64,000 bases of DNA from Mesorhizobium sp. (GCF_017306545.1 NZ_JAFKID010000032.1:32801-96800), one strand, 5' to 3'. Counted from the stretch's first letter, positions 7,778-17,761 are shown. Notes: generated by a model from the letters alone, not told the origin. Numbers and translations: made by a program.

Positions 7778-10700
7778 TCACCTGAAATTCCTGCCCTTCA
7801 CGACGATCTGGCTGATATGGCCGTAATTGTCGGTGAGGCTCCGCCCTCGGAAGGCGCGCGGCGGCAGTTCGCGCGGATCGGGGCCGGAGCCACCATGGCG
7901 AACCTGATCGCCGCGACCATGCGTCAGCGGGAATGCGGTGTCACGGCTGCCGACGCTCGCCAGATCGGCCGAGAGGTCGGTGATGCGCTGCGCGACCAGA
8001 TGCACTACGGCGCCCTCGCGCTGGATGCGGCCGCGCACGGCGAGCATCCCAGCGGACATGAGCGTGCGGCGGTTCGTCTCGAAGACCTTGGGCCAGATGA
8101 CGAGATTGCCGACGCCGGTCTCGTCCTCCAGCGTGACGAACAGCACGCCCTTCGCGCTGCCCGGCCTCTGCCGGACAAGCACAATGCCTGCGGCTTCGAG
8201 CCAGCGGCCGTCGCGGGCGTCCATCGCCTCGGCCAGCGAGACGATGCGCCGGCGACGCAGATCCTCGCGCAGGAACGAAACAGGATGCGCGCGCAGCGAC
8301 AGGCCGGTATGGCCATAGTCCTCCACCACCTCGCTGCCGGCCGTCATCGGGCGGAGCGAGACGGAGGGCTCGTCGATCTCGGGCACGATCTCCGCTTCGC
8401 GTGCAGTAGCGGCCGCAAAGAGCGGCAGCGGCTCGTCGCGCAGGCCGCGGATGGCCCAGAGTGCTTCGCGCCGGGCGAGCCCGAAGGCTGGCCGGAAGGC
8501 GTCGGCTTCGGCGAGCTGGACGAGCGCGGCCTGCGGCACGCCGACACGGCGCCAGAGGTCGTCGATCGAGATAAAGGGTTGACCGGCGCGCGCACCGACG
8601 ATCGATGCGGCGTGCAGATTGGCAAGACCCTTGACCATGCGAAAGCCCAGGCGAACGGCAAAGCAGTCTTCGTCGTCGGTGGGCTCGAGCGTGCAGTCCC
8701 AGCGGGACGCGTTCACGCAGACCGGCCGGATTTCGACGCCGTGTTCGCGTGCGTCGCGCACGATCTGCGCCGGTGCGTAGAATCCCATCGGCTGCGAATT
8801 GAGCAGCGCGGCGGCAAACACGTCGGGATGCCAGCATTTGAGCCACGCCGAGGCGTAGGCGATCAGTGCAAAGGATGCCGCGTGGCTTTCGGGAAATCCG
8901 TAAGAGCCGAAACCTTCGAGCTGCCGGAAGGTGGCTTCCGCGAAATCGCGCTCGTAACCGTTGGCGACCATGCCGTCGATGAGCTTGGCCTTGAAGGCGC
9001 TGACGCTGCCGGTGTGCTTGAATGTCGCCATCGACTTGCGCAGCATGTCGGCCTCGCCGGCTGTAAAGCCCGCACAGACGATCGCGACCTGCATGGCCTG
9101 CTCCTGAAACAGCGGGACGCCAAGCGTCTTGCCAAGCACCTTTTCCAGTTCGGGCTTGGGATAATGAACCGGCTCCAGCCCCTCGCGGCGGCGCAGATAG
9201 GGATGCACCATGTCGCCCTGGATTGGGCCGGGCCTGACGATCGCGACCTGCACGACGAGGTCGTAATAGGTGCGCGGTTTGAGCCGTGGCAACATCGACA
9301 TCTGCGCGCGGGATTCGATCTGGAACGTGCCGAGCGTGTCGGCGCGCCTGATCATCGCGTAAGTGCGTGGATCTTCCGGCGGTATCGTCGCGAGCTCGAA
9401 ATTGGCGCCCTTATGCTCGGCCAGAAGGTCGAGGCCCTTCTTCATGCAGGTCAGCATCCCCAGGGCAAGGATGTCGACCTTCATGAAGCGGAGCGCGTCG
9501 ATGTCGTCCTTGTCCCATTCTACCACTTGGCGGTTTTCCATTGCTGCTGGCTCGATCGGCACGAGATCGTCCAGCCGGTCATGGGTAAGGACGAAGCCGC
9601 CGGGGTGCTGTGACAAGTGCCTTGGCGCGCCCTGCAATTGCCGGGCGAGGTCGAGGGTCAGGCGCAGGCGCCGGTCGGCGGCGTTGAGATTGAGCTGTTC
9701 GACCTGGTTCTTCGACACGCCCTCTGGCGACCAGCCCCAGACCTGGCCCGAAAGGCTCGAGATCAGGTCCTGCGGCAGGCCGAGCGCCCTGCCGACGTCA
9801 CGCAGCGCGCCTTTGGTGCGATAGCGAATGACTGTCGAGCACAGTGCTGCGTGATCGCGGCCGTAGGTGTCGAACACCCACTGCATGACGATCTCGCGCC
9901 GTTCGTGCTCGAAATCCACGTCGATGTCAGGCGGCTCGCGGCGTTCTTCTGAAATAAATCGTTCGAACAGGAGATCGTTTCTTCCGGGGTCGATGGAGGT
10001 AATGCCGAGGACGTAGCAGACCGCCGAATTGGCGGCCGAGCCGCGCCCCTGGCACAGGATGTCGCGCGAACGGGCGAAGCGGACGATGGAATTGACCGTG
10101 AGAAAGTATGGCGCGTAGTCGAGCTTCTCGATCAAAGCCAGTTCGTGTTTCAGCGAAGCGACGACGTTTTCCGGCACGCCCTCCGGATAGCGCCGCAGCG
10201 CGCCTTCCCATGTCAGCTTTGCAAGCGTCTGCTGCGGCGTGAGGGCGGGATCGTCGCGCTCCTCCGGATATTGGTAGCGCAACTCGTCCAGGGAGAAGGT
10301 ACAGCGGCGCACGATCTCCAGTGTACGGGCAAGCGCCTCGGGATAGCGCGCGAAGAGGCGGTGCATCTCGGCCGGCGGTTTCAGGTAGCGGTCGGCATGC
10401 CGCTCGCGGCGATCGCCCAGCTCGTCGATGGTCACACCATGGCGAATGCAGGTCACCACGTCCTGCAAGATGCGTCGGCTCGGTTCGTGGAAAAGCACAT
10501 CATTCGTGACGATCGTCGGCACGCGCATCTGTGTGGCGAGCTCCGACAGCTCGTGAAGCCGGAACTGGTCGTTGGGCCGCCGCCGCAGGGTCAGGGCCAT
10601 GTAGGCGCGGTCGCCGAAGGCCTCGCACAGCCGGCGCAGATGGAAGCCGCAGTCCTCGTCGGCCATGTCGGGTACGAGAACGGCGATCAGGCCTTCGCCA

Positions 10701-11050
10701 TAGACGACGAGATCGGCCCAGCGCAGATCGCACTTTGCCTTTCCAGCACGTTTCTTGCCCAGCGATAGCAGACGGCAGAGCCTCGAATAGGCGGAGCGAT
10801 CGGTCGGATAGACGAGGATGGACGGGCCGTCGGTTAGATCGAGCCGGCAGCCGACGAGGAGGCGCACGCCGGTAGCCTTCGCGGCTTCGTGGGCGCGCAC
10901 AATGCCGGCGAGGCTGTTGCGGTCGACCACGCCAAGCGCCTCGATGCCCATCAGGGCGGCCTGCGCGAACAGTTCCTCGCAGGACGATGCGCCGCGCAGG
11001 AAGCTGAAATGCGACGTCACCTGGAGCTCGGCGTAGCGGGGCTCGTTCAT
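7778..11050 (-). CDS. dnaE2: Error-prone DNA polymerase III alpha subunit DnaE2 (ImuC)
   Basis: 1090 aa, the normal DnaE2 length. An N-terminal PHP domain ([11 protein letters not shown] at 13-23) precedes the C-family polymerase core. The catalytic aspartates are in PDIDVDF at 374-380, with the upstream GRGSAANS motif at 335-342. The C-terminus carries an OB-type nucleic-acid domain ([20 protein letters not shown]). DnaE2 performs translesion synthesis after DNA damage, with ImuB as beta-clamp adaptor and ImuA. Its start overlaps the end of imuB by four bases, so it is the third gene of an SOS operon reading leftward. No inactivating change was seen. Confidence 0.95.
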   Translation of the reverse strand: MNEPRYAELQVTSHFSFLRGASSCEELFAQAALMGIEALGVVDRNSLAGIVRAHEAAKATGVRLLVGCRLDLTDGPSILVYPTDRSAYSRLCRLLSLGKKRAGKAKCDLRWADLVVYGEGLIAVLVPDMADEDCGFHLRRLCEAFGDRAYMALTLRRRPNDQFRLHELSELATQMRVPTIVTNDVLFHEPSRRILQDVVTCIRHGVTIDELGDRRERHADRYLKPPAEMHRLFARYPEALARTLEIVRRCTFSLDELRYQYPEERDDPALTPQQTLAKLTWEGALRRYPEGVPENVVASLKHELALIEKLDYAPYFLTVNSIVRFARSRDILCQGRGSAANSAVCYVLGITSIDPGRNDLLFERFISEERREPPDIDVDFEHERREIVMQWVFDTYGRDHAALCSTVIRYRTKGALRDVGRALGLPQDLISSLSGQVWGWSPEGVSKNQVEQLNLNAADRRLRLTLDLARQLQGAPRHLSQHPGGFVLTHDRLDDLVPIEPAAMENRQVVEWDKDDIDALRFMKVDILALGMLTCMKKGLDLLAEHKGANFELATIPPEDPRTYAMIRRADTLGTFQIESRAQMSMLPRLKPRTYYDLVVQVAIVRPGPIQGDMVHPYLRRREGLEPVHYPKPELEKVLGKTLGVPLFQEQAMQVAIVCAGFTAGEADMLRKSMATFKHTGSVSAFKAKLIDGMVANGYERDFAEATFRQLEGFGSYGFPESHAASFALIAYASAWLKCWHPDVFAAALLNSQPMGFYAPAQIVRDAREHGVEIRPVCVNASRWDCTLEPTDDEDCFAVRLGFRMVKGLANLHAASIVGARAGQPFISIDDLWRRVGVPQAALVQLAEADAFRPAFGLARREALWAIRGLRDEPLPLFAAATAREAEIVPEIDEPSVSLRPMTAGSEVVEDYGHTGLSLRAHPVSFLREDLRRRRIVSLAEAMDARDGRWLEAAGIVLVRQRPGSAKGVLFVTLEDETGVGNLVIWPKVFETNRRTLMSAGMLAVRGRIQREGAVVHLVAQRITDLSADLASVGSRDTAFPLTHGRGDQVRHGGSGPDPRELPPRAFRGRSLTDNYGHISQIVVKGRNFR

Positions 11051-12570
11051 CCGAACACCCCGTGCAGATACCAGAGGTGGGAGCCCGTCTCAGGGTCTTC
11101 GCCATTGCCCGCGCGGTAGATCCAGTAGCGTTCGCCGGCCGGGTCTTCGACGCGGAAATAGTCGCGAATGGCGGCAAGTTCGGCGTCGCGCTTCCACCAC
11201 TCGGCATGGATGCGCTCTGGTCCATCGGCCCGCTTGACGCGGCGGCGCACGCCGCGCCATGTGAAGGAGACCGGCGGATGATCCGGCAGGAGCGCGATCG
11301 CCTCGATGCGCTCCGGATGCGCCAGCAGCCGGATCGGTCGCGGCCAATGGCTCGGCCATGCAGCACCTGTGTCGGGCGACATGGCCGGGATATGGCAGAC
11401 GGAGCGCTCGGGCACGTCGCTGGCGACTGGCGCAGCCCGGTAGATCGCCCGCTCGCCGACACGGTTTGCCAGCGTGTCGACGAGATCGGAGATGTCGGGT
11501 GTCGCGACCTCAATCAGGCTGCTTGCAATTTGCCGGCGCTGAAGCGGCTCGACGATCGGGGCGGCCAGCGCCATGCGTTCGATGCCGAAGCCCGGATCGA
11601 TCCTCTCGATCTGGTCGCACAACAGGCGGGTCAGGCGTTTGACGTCGCGCACCGGCTGCGCCATGCCAACCCGCACCGCCTCGACCCGGTTGTCGACGCG
11701 GTGACAGAGGAGATCGAGCCGGCGCGCGCCGAGGCCATTTTCCTCGAGCGCGGCGCAGAGCTGCGCGACGAGCTTGCCGGCATAGCGGGCGATCGTCTCG
11801 GCCGCACCGATGGGCTCGGCGAAGCTTCGCCGCACCTCGATCAGGTCGGGAGGCCGAACCGGCTCGATCGGCTCGGCCAGTTCGCCGAGGGCCTGGTTGA
11901 TGCGCCGGCCGAGTTCCGGCCCGAAGCGCAGGATCAGCGGCGCGCGCGGCTGCGCCAGGAGATCGCCGATGCATTCGAAACCGAGCACACGGAGCTCAGC
12001 CGCCATGCCGGGCGGCAGGCGAAGGGCGGCGAGCGGCAGCGGATTAAGCAGAGCCGCACCATGCTCCGGTGGCGCGATGAAATGAGGATCGGCGCCGAAA
12101 CGGGCGAGCGCATGGGCCGCGCCCCAGGTGTCGGCGATCGCTCCGCGTGCCGTGACGCCGGACATGGCGAGCCGGCCGATCAGGGTTTCGATCATGGCCG
12201 CTTCGCCGCCATGAAGATGATCTGCGCCGGTCGAGTCGATCACGATACCGTCGGGAGGATCGGCGGCAATAATCGGGGCGATGCGCTGGAGCATCCACAG
12301 CGCCAGCCGCTCCAGCGCCTCCGCGTCGGCGACGGGATCGGCGTCCTGCACGATCAGGCCGGGCACAAGCACCTGCGCCTTGGCGGCAGGCATGCCGGTG
12401 CGCAGCCCGGCGGCCTGGGCGGCGGCGTCCGCCGCCTGCACCACCCGCCTGTTGCCGTCCCGGCCGATCATCACCAGCGGCGCCTCAGGCGGAGGCGCCG
12501 CGCCGCCAGCCTTGTGCCGCAGCCGGTCGGTCGGCCACTCCGGCAGGTAGAGCGAGACAACCCTGCTCAT
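11047..12570 (-). CDS. imuB: ImuB, Y-family-like mutagenesis protein
   Basis: 507 aa from the ATG of [18 protein letters not shown], the usual ImuB start. It has the Y-family polymerase fold but is a known non-catalytic hub that binds the beta clamp and DnaE2. Recognisable parts are the N-terminal palm/finger region with [14 protein letters not shown], the helix-hairpin [20 protein letters not shown], and a C-terminal ImuB tail with [18 protein letters not shown]. It overlaps the 3' end of imuA by 86 bases and the start of dnaE2 by four, indicating translational coupling. An upstream in-frame ATG exists but would add unusual residues. Confidence 0.92.
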   Translation of the reverse strand: MSRVVSLYLPEWPTDRLRHKAGGAAPPPEAPLVMIGRDGNRRVVQAADAAAQAAGLRTGMPAAKAQVLVPGLIVQDADPVADAEALERLALWMLQRIAPIIAADPPDGIVIDSTGADHLHGGEAAMIETLIGRLAMSGVTARGAIADTWGAAHALARFGADPHFIAPPEHGAALLNPLPLAALRLPPGMAAELRVLGFECIGDLLAQPRAPLILRFGPELGRRINQALGELAEPIEPVRPPDLIEVRRSFAEPIGAAETIARYAGKLVAQLCAALEENGLGARRLDLLCHRVDNRVEAVRVGMAQPVRDVKRLTRLLCDQIERIDPGFGIERMALAAPIVEPLQRRQIASSLIEVATPDISDLVDTLANRVGERAIYRAAPVASDVPERSVCHIPAMSPDTGAAWPSHWPRPIRLLAHPERIEAIALLPDHPPVSFTWRGVRRRVKRADGPERIHAEWWKRDAELAAIRDYFRVEDPAGERYWIYRAGNGEDPETGSHLWYLHGVFG

Positions 12571-13246
12571 CACACGCGTCCACTTCGAAATCAGCACTCT
12601 CGCCCGCCTTGGCGCGGATCAGTTCGACAAGCCAGCGATGGCGGCCGACGCCCGGAACCGGTAGCGCCTCGGACGGAATGACGGAGACACGCCAACGCGT
12701 CATGGCGGCGGTCGGTGCGCCGAAGTCGGACGCGTCGCTGTGGCGTCGCCAGCGGCGCAGCGCGATGCCGATCGATCCAGTCCCTTCGGCGGCAAGCTGG
12801 AGCCGGCGCGATGCCGTCATTGGCAGTCTGGCGATCTCGCCGACGACGGCGCCGAGGCCGCCATGGCGAAGGCCTTCCTCCATGCACGCCAGGATGGTCT
12901 TGTCGTCGCCGGCCTCTACATAGACGACGCGATCGGCGGCAAGGCCTGCCTGGGCAAGCGCCGGAGCGAACAGGTCAGTCTTGGCGATGCACCACAGCGT
13001 CTTGCCGGTCGTGCGCCCCGCGATTCCGGCCGCGAAGAGAGCCGCCGCCGCCCCATCGATCGCGCCATTACCGCCGCCGGCAACCTCATGAAGCGCGCCG
13101 CGCGCCAAGCCGCCGCCGGGGAGTCGCGAATCGACCTCTGGAATCCCGAACGGAAGCACCGATTTTGCGCGCCGCGATCGCCCTTCGAGGCGCGCGATCC
13201 GCTCCCGAAGTTCGATAACCGTTGAATGGGACGCCAAGGCACGCAT
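12485..13246 (-). CDS. imuA: ImuA, RecA-like SOS mutagenesis protein
   Basis: 253 aa. The protein resembles the RecA/SulA-like ImuA family: an N-terminal LRERIARLEG, the core FGIPEVDSRLPGGGLARGAL, ALFAAGIAGRTTGKTLWC in the Walker A position, and VVYVEAGDDKTILACMEEGL. It ends with a charged tail that overlaps the start of imuB. ImuA supports DnaE2/ImuB translesion synthesis. It is the first gene of the operon, and a consensus LexA box lies about 33 bases upstream of its start codon. Confidence 0.92.
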   Translation of the reverse strand: MRALASHSTVIELRERIARLEGRSRRAKSVLPFGIPEVDSRLPGGGLARGALHEVAGGGNGAIDGAAAALFAAGIAGRTTGKTLWCIAKTDLFAPALAQAGLAADRVVYVEAGDDKTILACMEEGLRHGGLGAVVGEIARLPMTASRRLQLAAEGTGSIGIALRRWRRHSDASDFGAPTAAMTRWRVSVIPSEALPVPGVGRHRWLVELIRAKAGESADFEVDACDEQGCLALPAGVADRPAAAQGWRRGASA

Positions 13247-13278
13247 CTATCCCTTGAAAGCAGTTCTGTCTTTGCTAT

Positions 13279-13293
13279 GTTCTACATTTGTTC
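13279..13293. promoter_or_regulatory. LexA (SOS) box of the imuA-imuB-dnaE2 operon
   Basis: The sequence GTTCTACATTTGTTC fits the alphaproteobacterial LexA operator GTTC-N7-GTTC exactly. It lies 33-47 bases before the imuA start and 91 bases before the divergent gene at 13384, so it may control both. Confidence 0.85.
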
Positions 13294-13383
13294 CCATCTG
13301 GACAAAGAGTCAACGGACTCGTTGGGTCGGGACGGATGCCGCAGCGGAACTGCACTGCGGCGGCGCAATCGTGGAGCAGGCGA

Positions 13384-14001
13384 ATGACGATCACCATTCA
13401 CGTGGAGGGAGCCAGGCCGGAAGAGATCATCCGCGGCCTGCTGGCCGCACAGCTGGTATTCGACAACGCGGGCGTCACCCCGGACGCGGCGGTGACGGCG
13501 CGTTTCGTGGTCGAGGGTTGGGATATCGAGGGGTTTCCCGAGCCTGCGCCGGACGCGGAACTGGCAATCTGCCATGTCTGGGACGATGCCGACCAGGCGG
13601 CCGTGACGGCGTGTTGCGCAGGCTGGCCGCAGGAGAAAATCCCGGGTTCCGCCGACCTCGAACTTGTCACCGAACCTATGCGCTTCAGGCTGACGCCGGG
13701 CGAGAATAACCAGGACCGGGAGTTCGAGACGGCCGCAGCCGGCATTCTCGAAGAAATGTGCCAGGAAGGGTATTTCGACGACGGGCGGCCCGAGGACAAG
13801 GTGGCCTATCTTCTGGACGACTGGGATTTCGGGCAGCTCAGCGCCGAACAGCGCCGTCTTTACGAGGAGCGCATTCGACCGCTCATGCGCATCTGGACCT
13901 TCGAACGGCATCGCTTCGACGAAGAATATGCCCGGCGCAGGGTCGAATGGGCGGGCGAGATGGAAGCCGACGAGCGGCAAATGAACCTGTTTGCAGCGTG
14001 A
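13384..14001 (+). CDS. Conserved-looking hypothetical protein divergent from imuA
   Basis: 205 aa, acidic and soluble, with no signal peptide. I do not recognise the family. It opens with MTITIHVEGARPEEIIRGLL, and the second half is helical and rich in Glu/Arg (QRRLYEERIRPLMRIWTFER) with a final QMNLFAA. A GGAG site precedes the ATG. The ending QMNLFAA resembles a short clamp-binding-like tail (Q-x-x-L-F), a weak clue. The divergent position and shared LexA box raise the chance that it is damage-induced. Confidence 0.6.
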   Translation: MTITIHVEGARPEEIIRGLLAAQLVFDNAGVTPDAAVTARFVVEGWDIEGFPEPAPDAELAICHVWDDADQAAVTACCAGWPQEKIPGSADLELVTEPMRFRLTPGENNQDREFETAAAGILEEMCQEGYFDDGRPEDKVAYLLDDWDFGQLSAEQRRLYEERIRPLMRIWTFERHRFDEEYARRRVEWAGEMEADERQMNLFAA

Positions 14002-14079
14002 GCAACGGCCGGACCGCCCGGTCTTGTAATTCTGCGTTCGATTCCAATCTCAATGAGAGACAAGAAAAAGAGAGCAGGC

Positions 14080-14451
14080 ATGGCGGCTTTTCAGGTCAGG
14101 ATCGCGTATCTCACGCCGCTGAAGCGGTCGCGGCACTGTTTCCACCAGCTTGTGCTCGCCGGCGATCGACAAAGCGCGCTGGCGGAAGGACGCGCGCTGC
14201 TGAAGAAAAGGTCGCCGGAGGCGCGCATCGTTCATGCGGCCGCCAATCTGCGCCCCGACAGCAAGGATACGGAGGCCGCAGTCCAGGCCGGATGGCGATA
14301 TCGCGACGGCTGGTGGTGCCGGCCGATCCGCGCCGGCGATGATCTGGCGGCGACCGCTCTTCATGGCTACGCCGACAGCAAGGCGATCAACGCGCGCAGC
14401 ACCGCTGGTTGCGTCGATATCGATCGTCACGCCGCACGAATGACCGCGTGA
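14080..14451 (+). CDS. Small basic hypothetical protein
   Basis: 123 aa from MAAFQVRIAYLTPLKRSRHC, chosen because an AGAGAGCAGG Shine-Dalgarno precedes that ATG; an ATG nine codons upstream lacks one. It contains GWRYRDGWWCRPIRAGDDLA and is basic. I do not recognise it. It follows the hypothetical gene at 13384 on the same strand with a 78-base gap. Confidence 0.4.
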   Translation: MAAFQVRIAYLTPLKRSRHCFHQLVLAGDRQSALAEGRALLKKRSPEARIVHAAANLRPDSKDTEAAVQAGWRYRDGWWCRPIRAGDDLAATALHGYADSKAINARSTAGCVDIDRHAARMTA

Positions 14452-14471
14452 CGGCGAATACCGGGAGGCTG

Positions 14472-14726
14472 CTATCGCCACATCCCGCGCATCTTCGTCT
14501 TGAGGTCTACCTGGATTTCCGGCTGTGGCGCCCTGCCCGGCGCGGCCGACGGCGGCCAGGAAACCTGCTCGAAGCGCTCGAGGATGTGGTCGGGAATGAA
14601 CCGCGTGCGCGAAGCGCAGACGTGGCGATCGCCGCGGGGCCGACTGCCCGCTGACATAGAAGCGCTGTGGGGTGACCAGATGGCGACGTAAAGCAGCCGG
14701 TGTTCCTCCTCGAGATCAGCCGCCAA
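14472..14726 (-). pseudogene. C-terminal remnant of a UvrD/Rep-type helicase
   Basis: The minus strand reads LEEEHRLLYVA, the superfamily-1 helicase motif VI region. It then loses the expected MTRAK segment and shifts frame: VTPQRFYVSGQSAPRR is in one frame, and GDRHVCASRTRFIPDHILER plus FEQVSWPP is back in the first. Together these are the last residues of a UvrD-like ATP-dependent helicase. The rest of the gene is missing, and the break abuts a dehydrogenase fragment on the other strand. Confidence 0.6.
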
Positions 14727-15051
14727 GCAACACGGCAGATATGTCGCCGAGATGATCCACGCCCGGCTGCGCGGTGAACGGACAAGGCCGTTCCGCTATA
14801 AGCACGACGGCAGCCTGGCCACGATCGGCAAACGGTTGGCGGTGATCGATTTCGGCTGGATCAAGCTGCGCGGGGCATTCGCATGGTGGATCTGGGGTCT
14901 TGCCCACATCTACTTTCTGATCGGGGTTCGCAATCGGCTCAGCGTCGCCCTCAACTGGCTATGGATTTATACACGGGATCAGCGCCGCTCTCGCTTGATC
15001 ACGCAGGGAAGCGCTGCGGGCGAAACCGAGCGGTCCACACCATCTCGGTGA
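14719..15051 (+). pseudogene. C-terminal remnant of NADH dehydrogenase type II
   Basis: The open frame begins without a start codon at AAKQHGRYVAEMIHARLRG. It continues with KHDGSLATIGKRLAVIDFGW, then GAFAWWIWGLAHIYFLIGVR and NRLSVALNWLWIY. This is the C-terminal membrane-anchoring part of NDH-2 (Ndh-type FAD NADH:quinone oxidoreductase). Full proteins are about 420-440 aa; only about 110 codons remain. The left edge meets the helicase remnant within a few bases, so a deletion joined two unrelated genes here. Confidence 0.65.
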
Positions 15052-15088
15052 CGCCAACGACCGGAGGTGTTTCCTCTCCCGACCCCGA

Positions 15089-15346
15089 TCACGAGTCCTG
15101 ATCGGGCTCCTCCGGCGAATTGGCCAGCGTGCGGATGGCGTTCTCGAGCCGCTGGATGGTGAACGCGCCGTCGGCGAACCAGAGCTCGATCTCGGCAGGA
15201 TCGAGACTATCGATCATGGCCGATGTCGGCACCTTGCAGCCGGCCTCCCGGATAGCCCGGACATTGTGCTGGTATCTCCGGATCCGCTCCTCCATCGGGA
15301 GGTCCGGACCGTGACGCAGCAGCTTGTCCTTCGGCCAATGGCCCAC
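15089..15346 (-). CDS. Small hypothetical protein, 85 aa, GTG start
   Basis: A GGAGGAAAG Shine-Dalgarno stands four bases before the GTG at 15346, which fixes the start; the longer open frame upstream has unnatural composition. The protein is helical and charged (LPMEERIRRYQHNVRAIREA, SLDPAEIELWFADGAFTIQR). I do not recognise it. It has no membrane segment. It lies between an NDH-2 remnant and a SyrB-like remnant but looks intact. Confidence 0.55.
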   Translation of the reverse strand: MGHWPKDKLLRHGPDLPMEERIRRYQHNVRAIREAGCKVPTSAMIDSLDPAEIELWFADGAFTIQRLENAIRTLANSPEEPDQDS

Positions 15347-15622
15347 AGGCTTTCCTCCGCCGGCAGAGATTGCCAGGCATGTTAAGGGGCACCGCCGCCC
15401 GCGCAAGCGGGAAACGCGAGCCACTATGCCCCAGGCGCGACCCGTGTGGCCCGGACCGCCGGCTGGCGACAGTGCAATTGCGCAACCGCAAAGCCGAAGG
15501 CCGGTCCACGGTCCAGCCCGGGATGGAACGGAACTGCCCGATATTGCGGCCACGCTCCTGGACGCGGCGATCCCCACGCCAAACGGAATCCGCCGGCTCG
15601 GGACCGCGGAATAAGCTGGAAG

Positions 15623-16266
15623 CTATTTCAGGCCGAGCTTCTTCTTGAGTTCGGCGTTCTCCTGCCGCAGGCGTTCCGCGAGCTGCTTCTTCAGTTGCTT
15701 GTTCTCTTCCTCCAGTGCAAGGAGGTCATTCAGATCGGCGGGCGCTGCGCCTTCTTGACAGACACGTCCGGGCCGATCGACTTCTCGATCCTGGCGAGTA
15801 GCTGAGCACGTTCCTTTTCGGAATAAGTCTTCCGCTTGGCACGGGCCGGCGCGGGCGGAGCCTCCGCCACCTTCGGTGCTGGTTTTGCGGCTTCCTTTGC
15901 GATCCGCGGCTTGGGCGCCGCCTTTGGCTTTCTCGGTCGCGGAGCTTTTTTCTTCGGCTTCGACTCAGGCGCCTCTGCTGCTGCAGGGGCTTCGGCTGGG
16001 GTCTCGACGGTTTCAGCTTCCTGCGGATCGGGCATGTTGTGCTCCACCTTTGGTTGGTCGGGGATGTCAACATCCGTGGACAGCGCACCGGAGTCAACGG
16101 GCGGCCCATTCGAGGCTTCCCCCATCTCAGCGTCAACCTTCGCAGCGACCGCGGTCAAATCGATCCCGCTCCAGATCGAGCGGCTTCGATCATGGATTCC
16201 GCGCTTGCGTTTGACTTCAACAATTACTGGACGCGTCTGTGGCTTCACAATTTCTACCTCGACCAA
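15623..16266 (-). pseudogene. SyrB-like regulator gene with internal deletion and frameshift
   Basis: The first frame (16266 to 15730) encodes a long Pro/Ala/Lys-rich region and then KRKTYSEKERAQLLARIEKS followed by VSVKKA, the core of rhizobial SyrB-like proteins. A different frame then gives APADLNDLLALEEENKQLKK, then LRQENAELKKKLGLK and a stop at 15623. In intact SyrB-like/transposase-type proteins a GISEQTYYQW helix joins these two parts. Here that segment is gone, with a frame change near 15745. The open frame alone would give a truncated protein of 178 aa. Confidence 0.6.
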
Positions 16267-16461
16267 AACGACTTGCGACGGGTTGTCGGATAGCGCGATC
16301 GATCCCGATAATCACAGGATTCAAAAGTCGATAAAACGAAAGGAACGTCTTTCCCTCGAAAATGCCGCAGCTACCGTTCGCGGCGCATTTCGAGGATTGA
16401 TTTCCGGAAGTCAAACCCTGTTCGCGCTCGTCCACCCGCCTTCCTGCTATCCGGATCAGAC

Positions 16462-17042
16462 TCAGGGCGCAACGGTGACGTGGAGGGATTCCAGGATTCG
16501 CGGCAGGTCAGCGAGGCGTGGCAGATCGAGAGCGGGACTGTCGGCTTCCAGCTTCGGCGCTACCGCCCGGTCGTAGACGGCGACGCACTGCCTGTTGGTG
16601 ATGCGCGACATGTAGACGATCCCGTCGAAGGTGGTCAGGTCGTACAGGGACTGGCTCAATCTCCTGCCCGCGGCCTGCGCCTTGGCGCGGACGGCATCGG
16701 TCGACACGCCGAGCAGGCTCGCTCCCTCGTTTCGCAGGTCGAGGAGGAACAGCGGCAGCGGGTTTCGCACCGCAGCGATCGAGTATCGATCGAACTCCTC
16801 CCGAAGGAGCAGCCTCTCGCCGGCCTTTTCGCAGCGATCACGAACAATCGTCTCGGCAACAGCCGTCATCGGATCCTGCGCCAGATACAACAGCTGAAAT
16901 CTGTTCCTCGGACTGGAAAAGCGCGAGCGGCCGTAGCCCATGCCGAGGGCGTCGCGGCATGAGCGCGCGCGATGATCCTCACATAGCCGGTGACCTCGAC
17001 CCTGACCGCGAGCCGCTGCAGAATGGCAGGGTCGAGCGTCAT
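16462..17042 (-). pseudogene. RES-domain toxin gene with a frameshift
   Basis: The RES fold is an NAD-degrading toxin. The ATG at 17042 overlaps the antitoxin stop (ATGA) and reads MTLDPAILQRLAVRVEVTGY then VRIIARAHAATP. At a GCCC run near 16947-16950 the frame must shift to continue LGMGYGRSRFSSPRNRFQLL, AETIVRDR, REEFDRYSIAAV and FDGIVYMSRITNRQC to the stop at 16462. One missing base explains it. The downstream frame keeps the R, Y, E and S positions of RES domains. Either the toxin is dead or the base is a sequencing error; an internal ATG near 16941 could give an N-truncated product. Confidence 0.7.
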
Positions 17043-17761
17043 TGCGGATCGAAATAGGCCTGAGCGGTTTCAATGACCTCTTCAATCCGGTCCTGCTTGA
17101 GAAGATCGATCGGCCTGCGGCCGCCCAGCACAGGATTGGCCTGGCGTAACCAGAGCCAGGCCGTGCGATGGTTTCCGGCGAGACCGACGACAGCGGAGAT
17201 TCCGAGAGCCGGCCGCCCGTCGATGAACTGCTCGACGGGGAACACATGCTTCTTCGTGCCCTTCAGCAATCCTATGACCTCGTTCGCATGCTGCCATCGG
17301 TGAAGGGTCGAACGCGGGATGCCATAGTCACGGCTAAGCTCGCTGGCGCCGGCGACCGTGCCTGCCCAGTCCTCGATCTTCTGGGCGACGGCGAGTTCAT
17401 TGAGGAGGCGTTTGCCCTCCTCTTCGGGGACGATCGGCCCCAACCCCTCGCCTACAGATCGCTCGACCGTTTCGGGCACGACAAGCTCGATCTTGCGGCG
17501 GCCGCGCTCGTCACCAAAGGTTTCGACCAGTCGCCGGACGCCACGCACCAGTTCGGCCTGACGTCGTGCAAGGGTCCGGCGGGCTTCCGCCGGAAGATCG
17601 AGAACCGCCTCAGCGGCGGCGCCGGCGATGCGAGCGGACAGGGCGAGCGAACCGGATTCGAATGCCGTGTCGCTTTTCAGTGCGTCGGTGACCTTGCTGG
17701 TAACGCGGTCCGCGACGCGTGTTCGGGCGTTTCGGGCAATCTGCATGTTCGGACTGGCCAT
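17039..17761 (-). CDS. Xre/MbcA/ParS-type antitoxin of a RES toxin-antitoxin pair
   Basis: 240 aa, longer than typical Xre-RES antitoxins. The N-terminal half is a helical alanine-rich region. A central helix-turn-helix reads GASELSRDYGIPRSTLHRWQ. The C-terminus has the toxin-binding MbcA/ParS domain: GNHRTAWLWLRQANPVLGGR, RPIDLLK, then a final helix to the C-terminal AQAYFDPQ. Such antitoxins mask the RES active site and repress their own promoter. It overlaps the toxin gene by four bases. A palindrome-like repeat upstream could be its operator. Confidence 0.8.
   Translation of the reverse strand: MASPNMQIARNARTRVADRVTSKVTDALKSDTAFESGSLALSARIAGAAAEAVLDLPAEARRTLARRQAELVRGVRRLVETFGDERGRRKIELVVPETVERSVGEGLGPIVPEEEGKRLLNELAVAQKIEDWAGTVAGASELSRDYGIPRSTLHRWQHANEVIGLLKGTKKHVFPVEQFIDGRPALGISAVVGLAGNHRTAWLWLRQANPVLGGRRPIDLLKQDRIEEVIETAQAYFDPQ

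Noticed and set aside
7817-9613. Long plus-strand open frame of 598 codons over dnaE2
   Set aside because: It is the antisense shadow of dnaE2; its composition is high in Arg, Gly and His, and it has no domain.
11062-12681. Long plus-strand open frame over imuB
   Set aside because: It is antisense to imuB, a GC-rich shadow without motifs.
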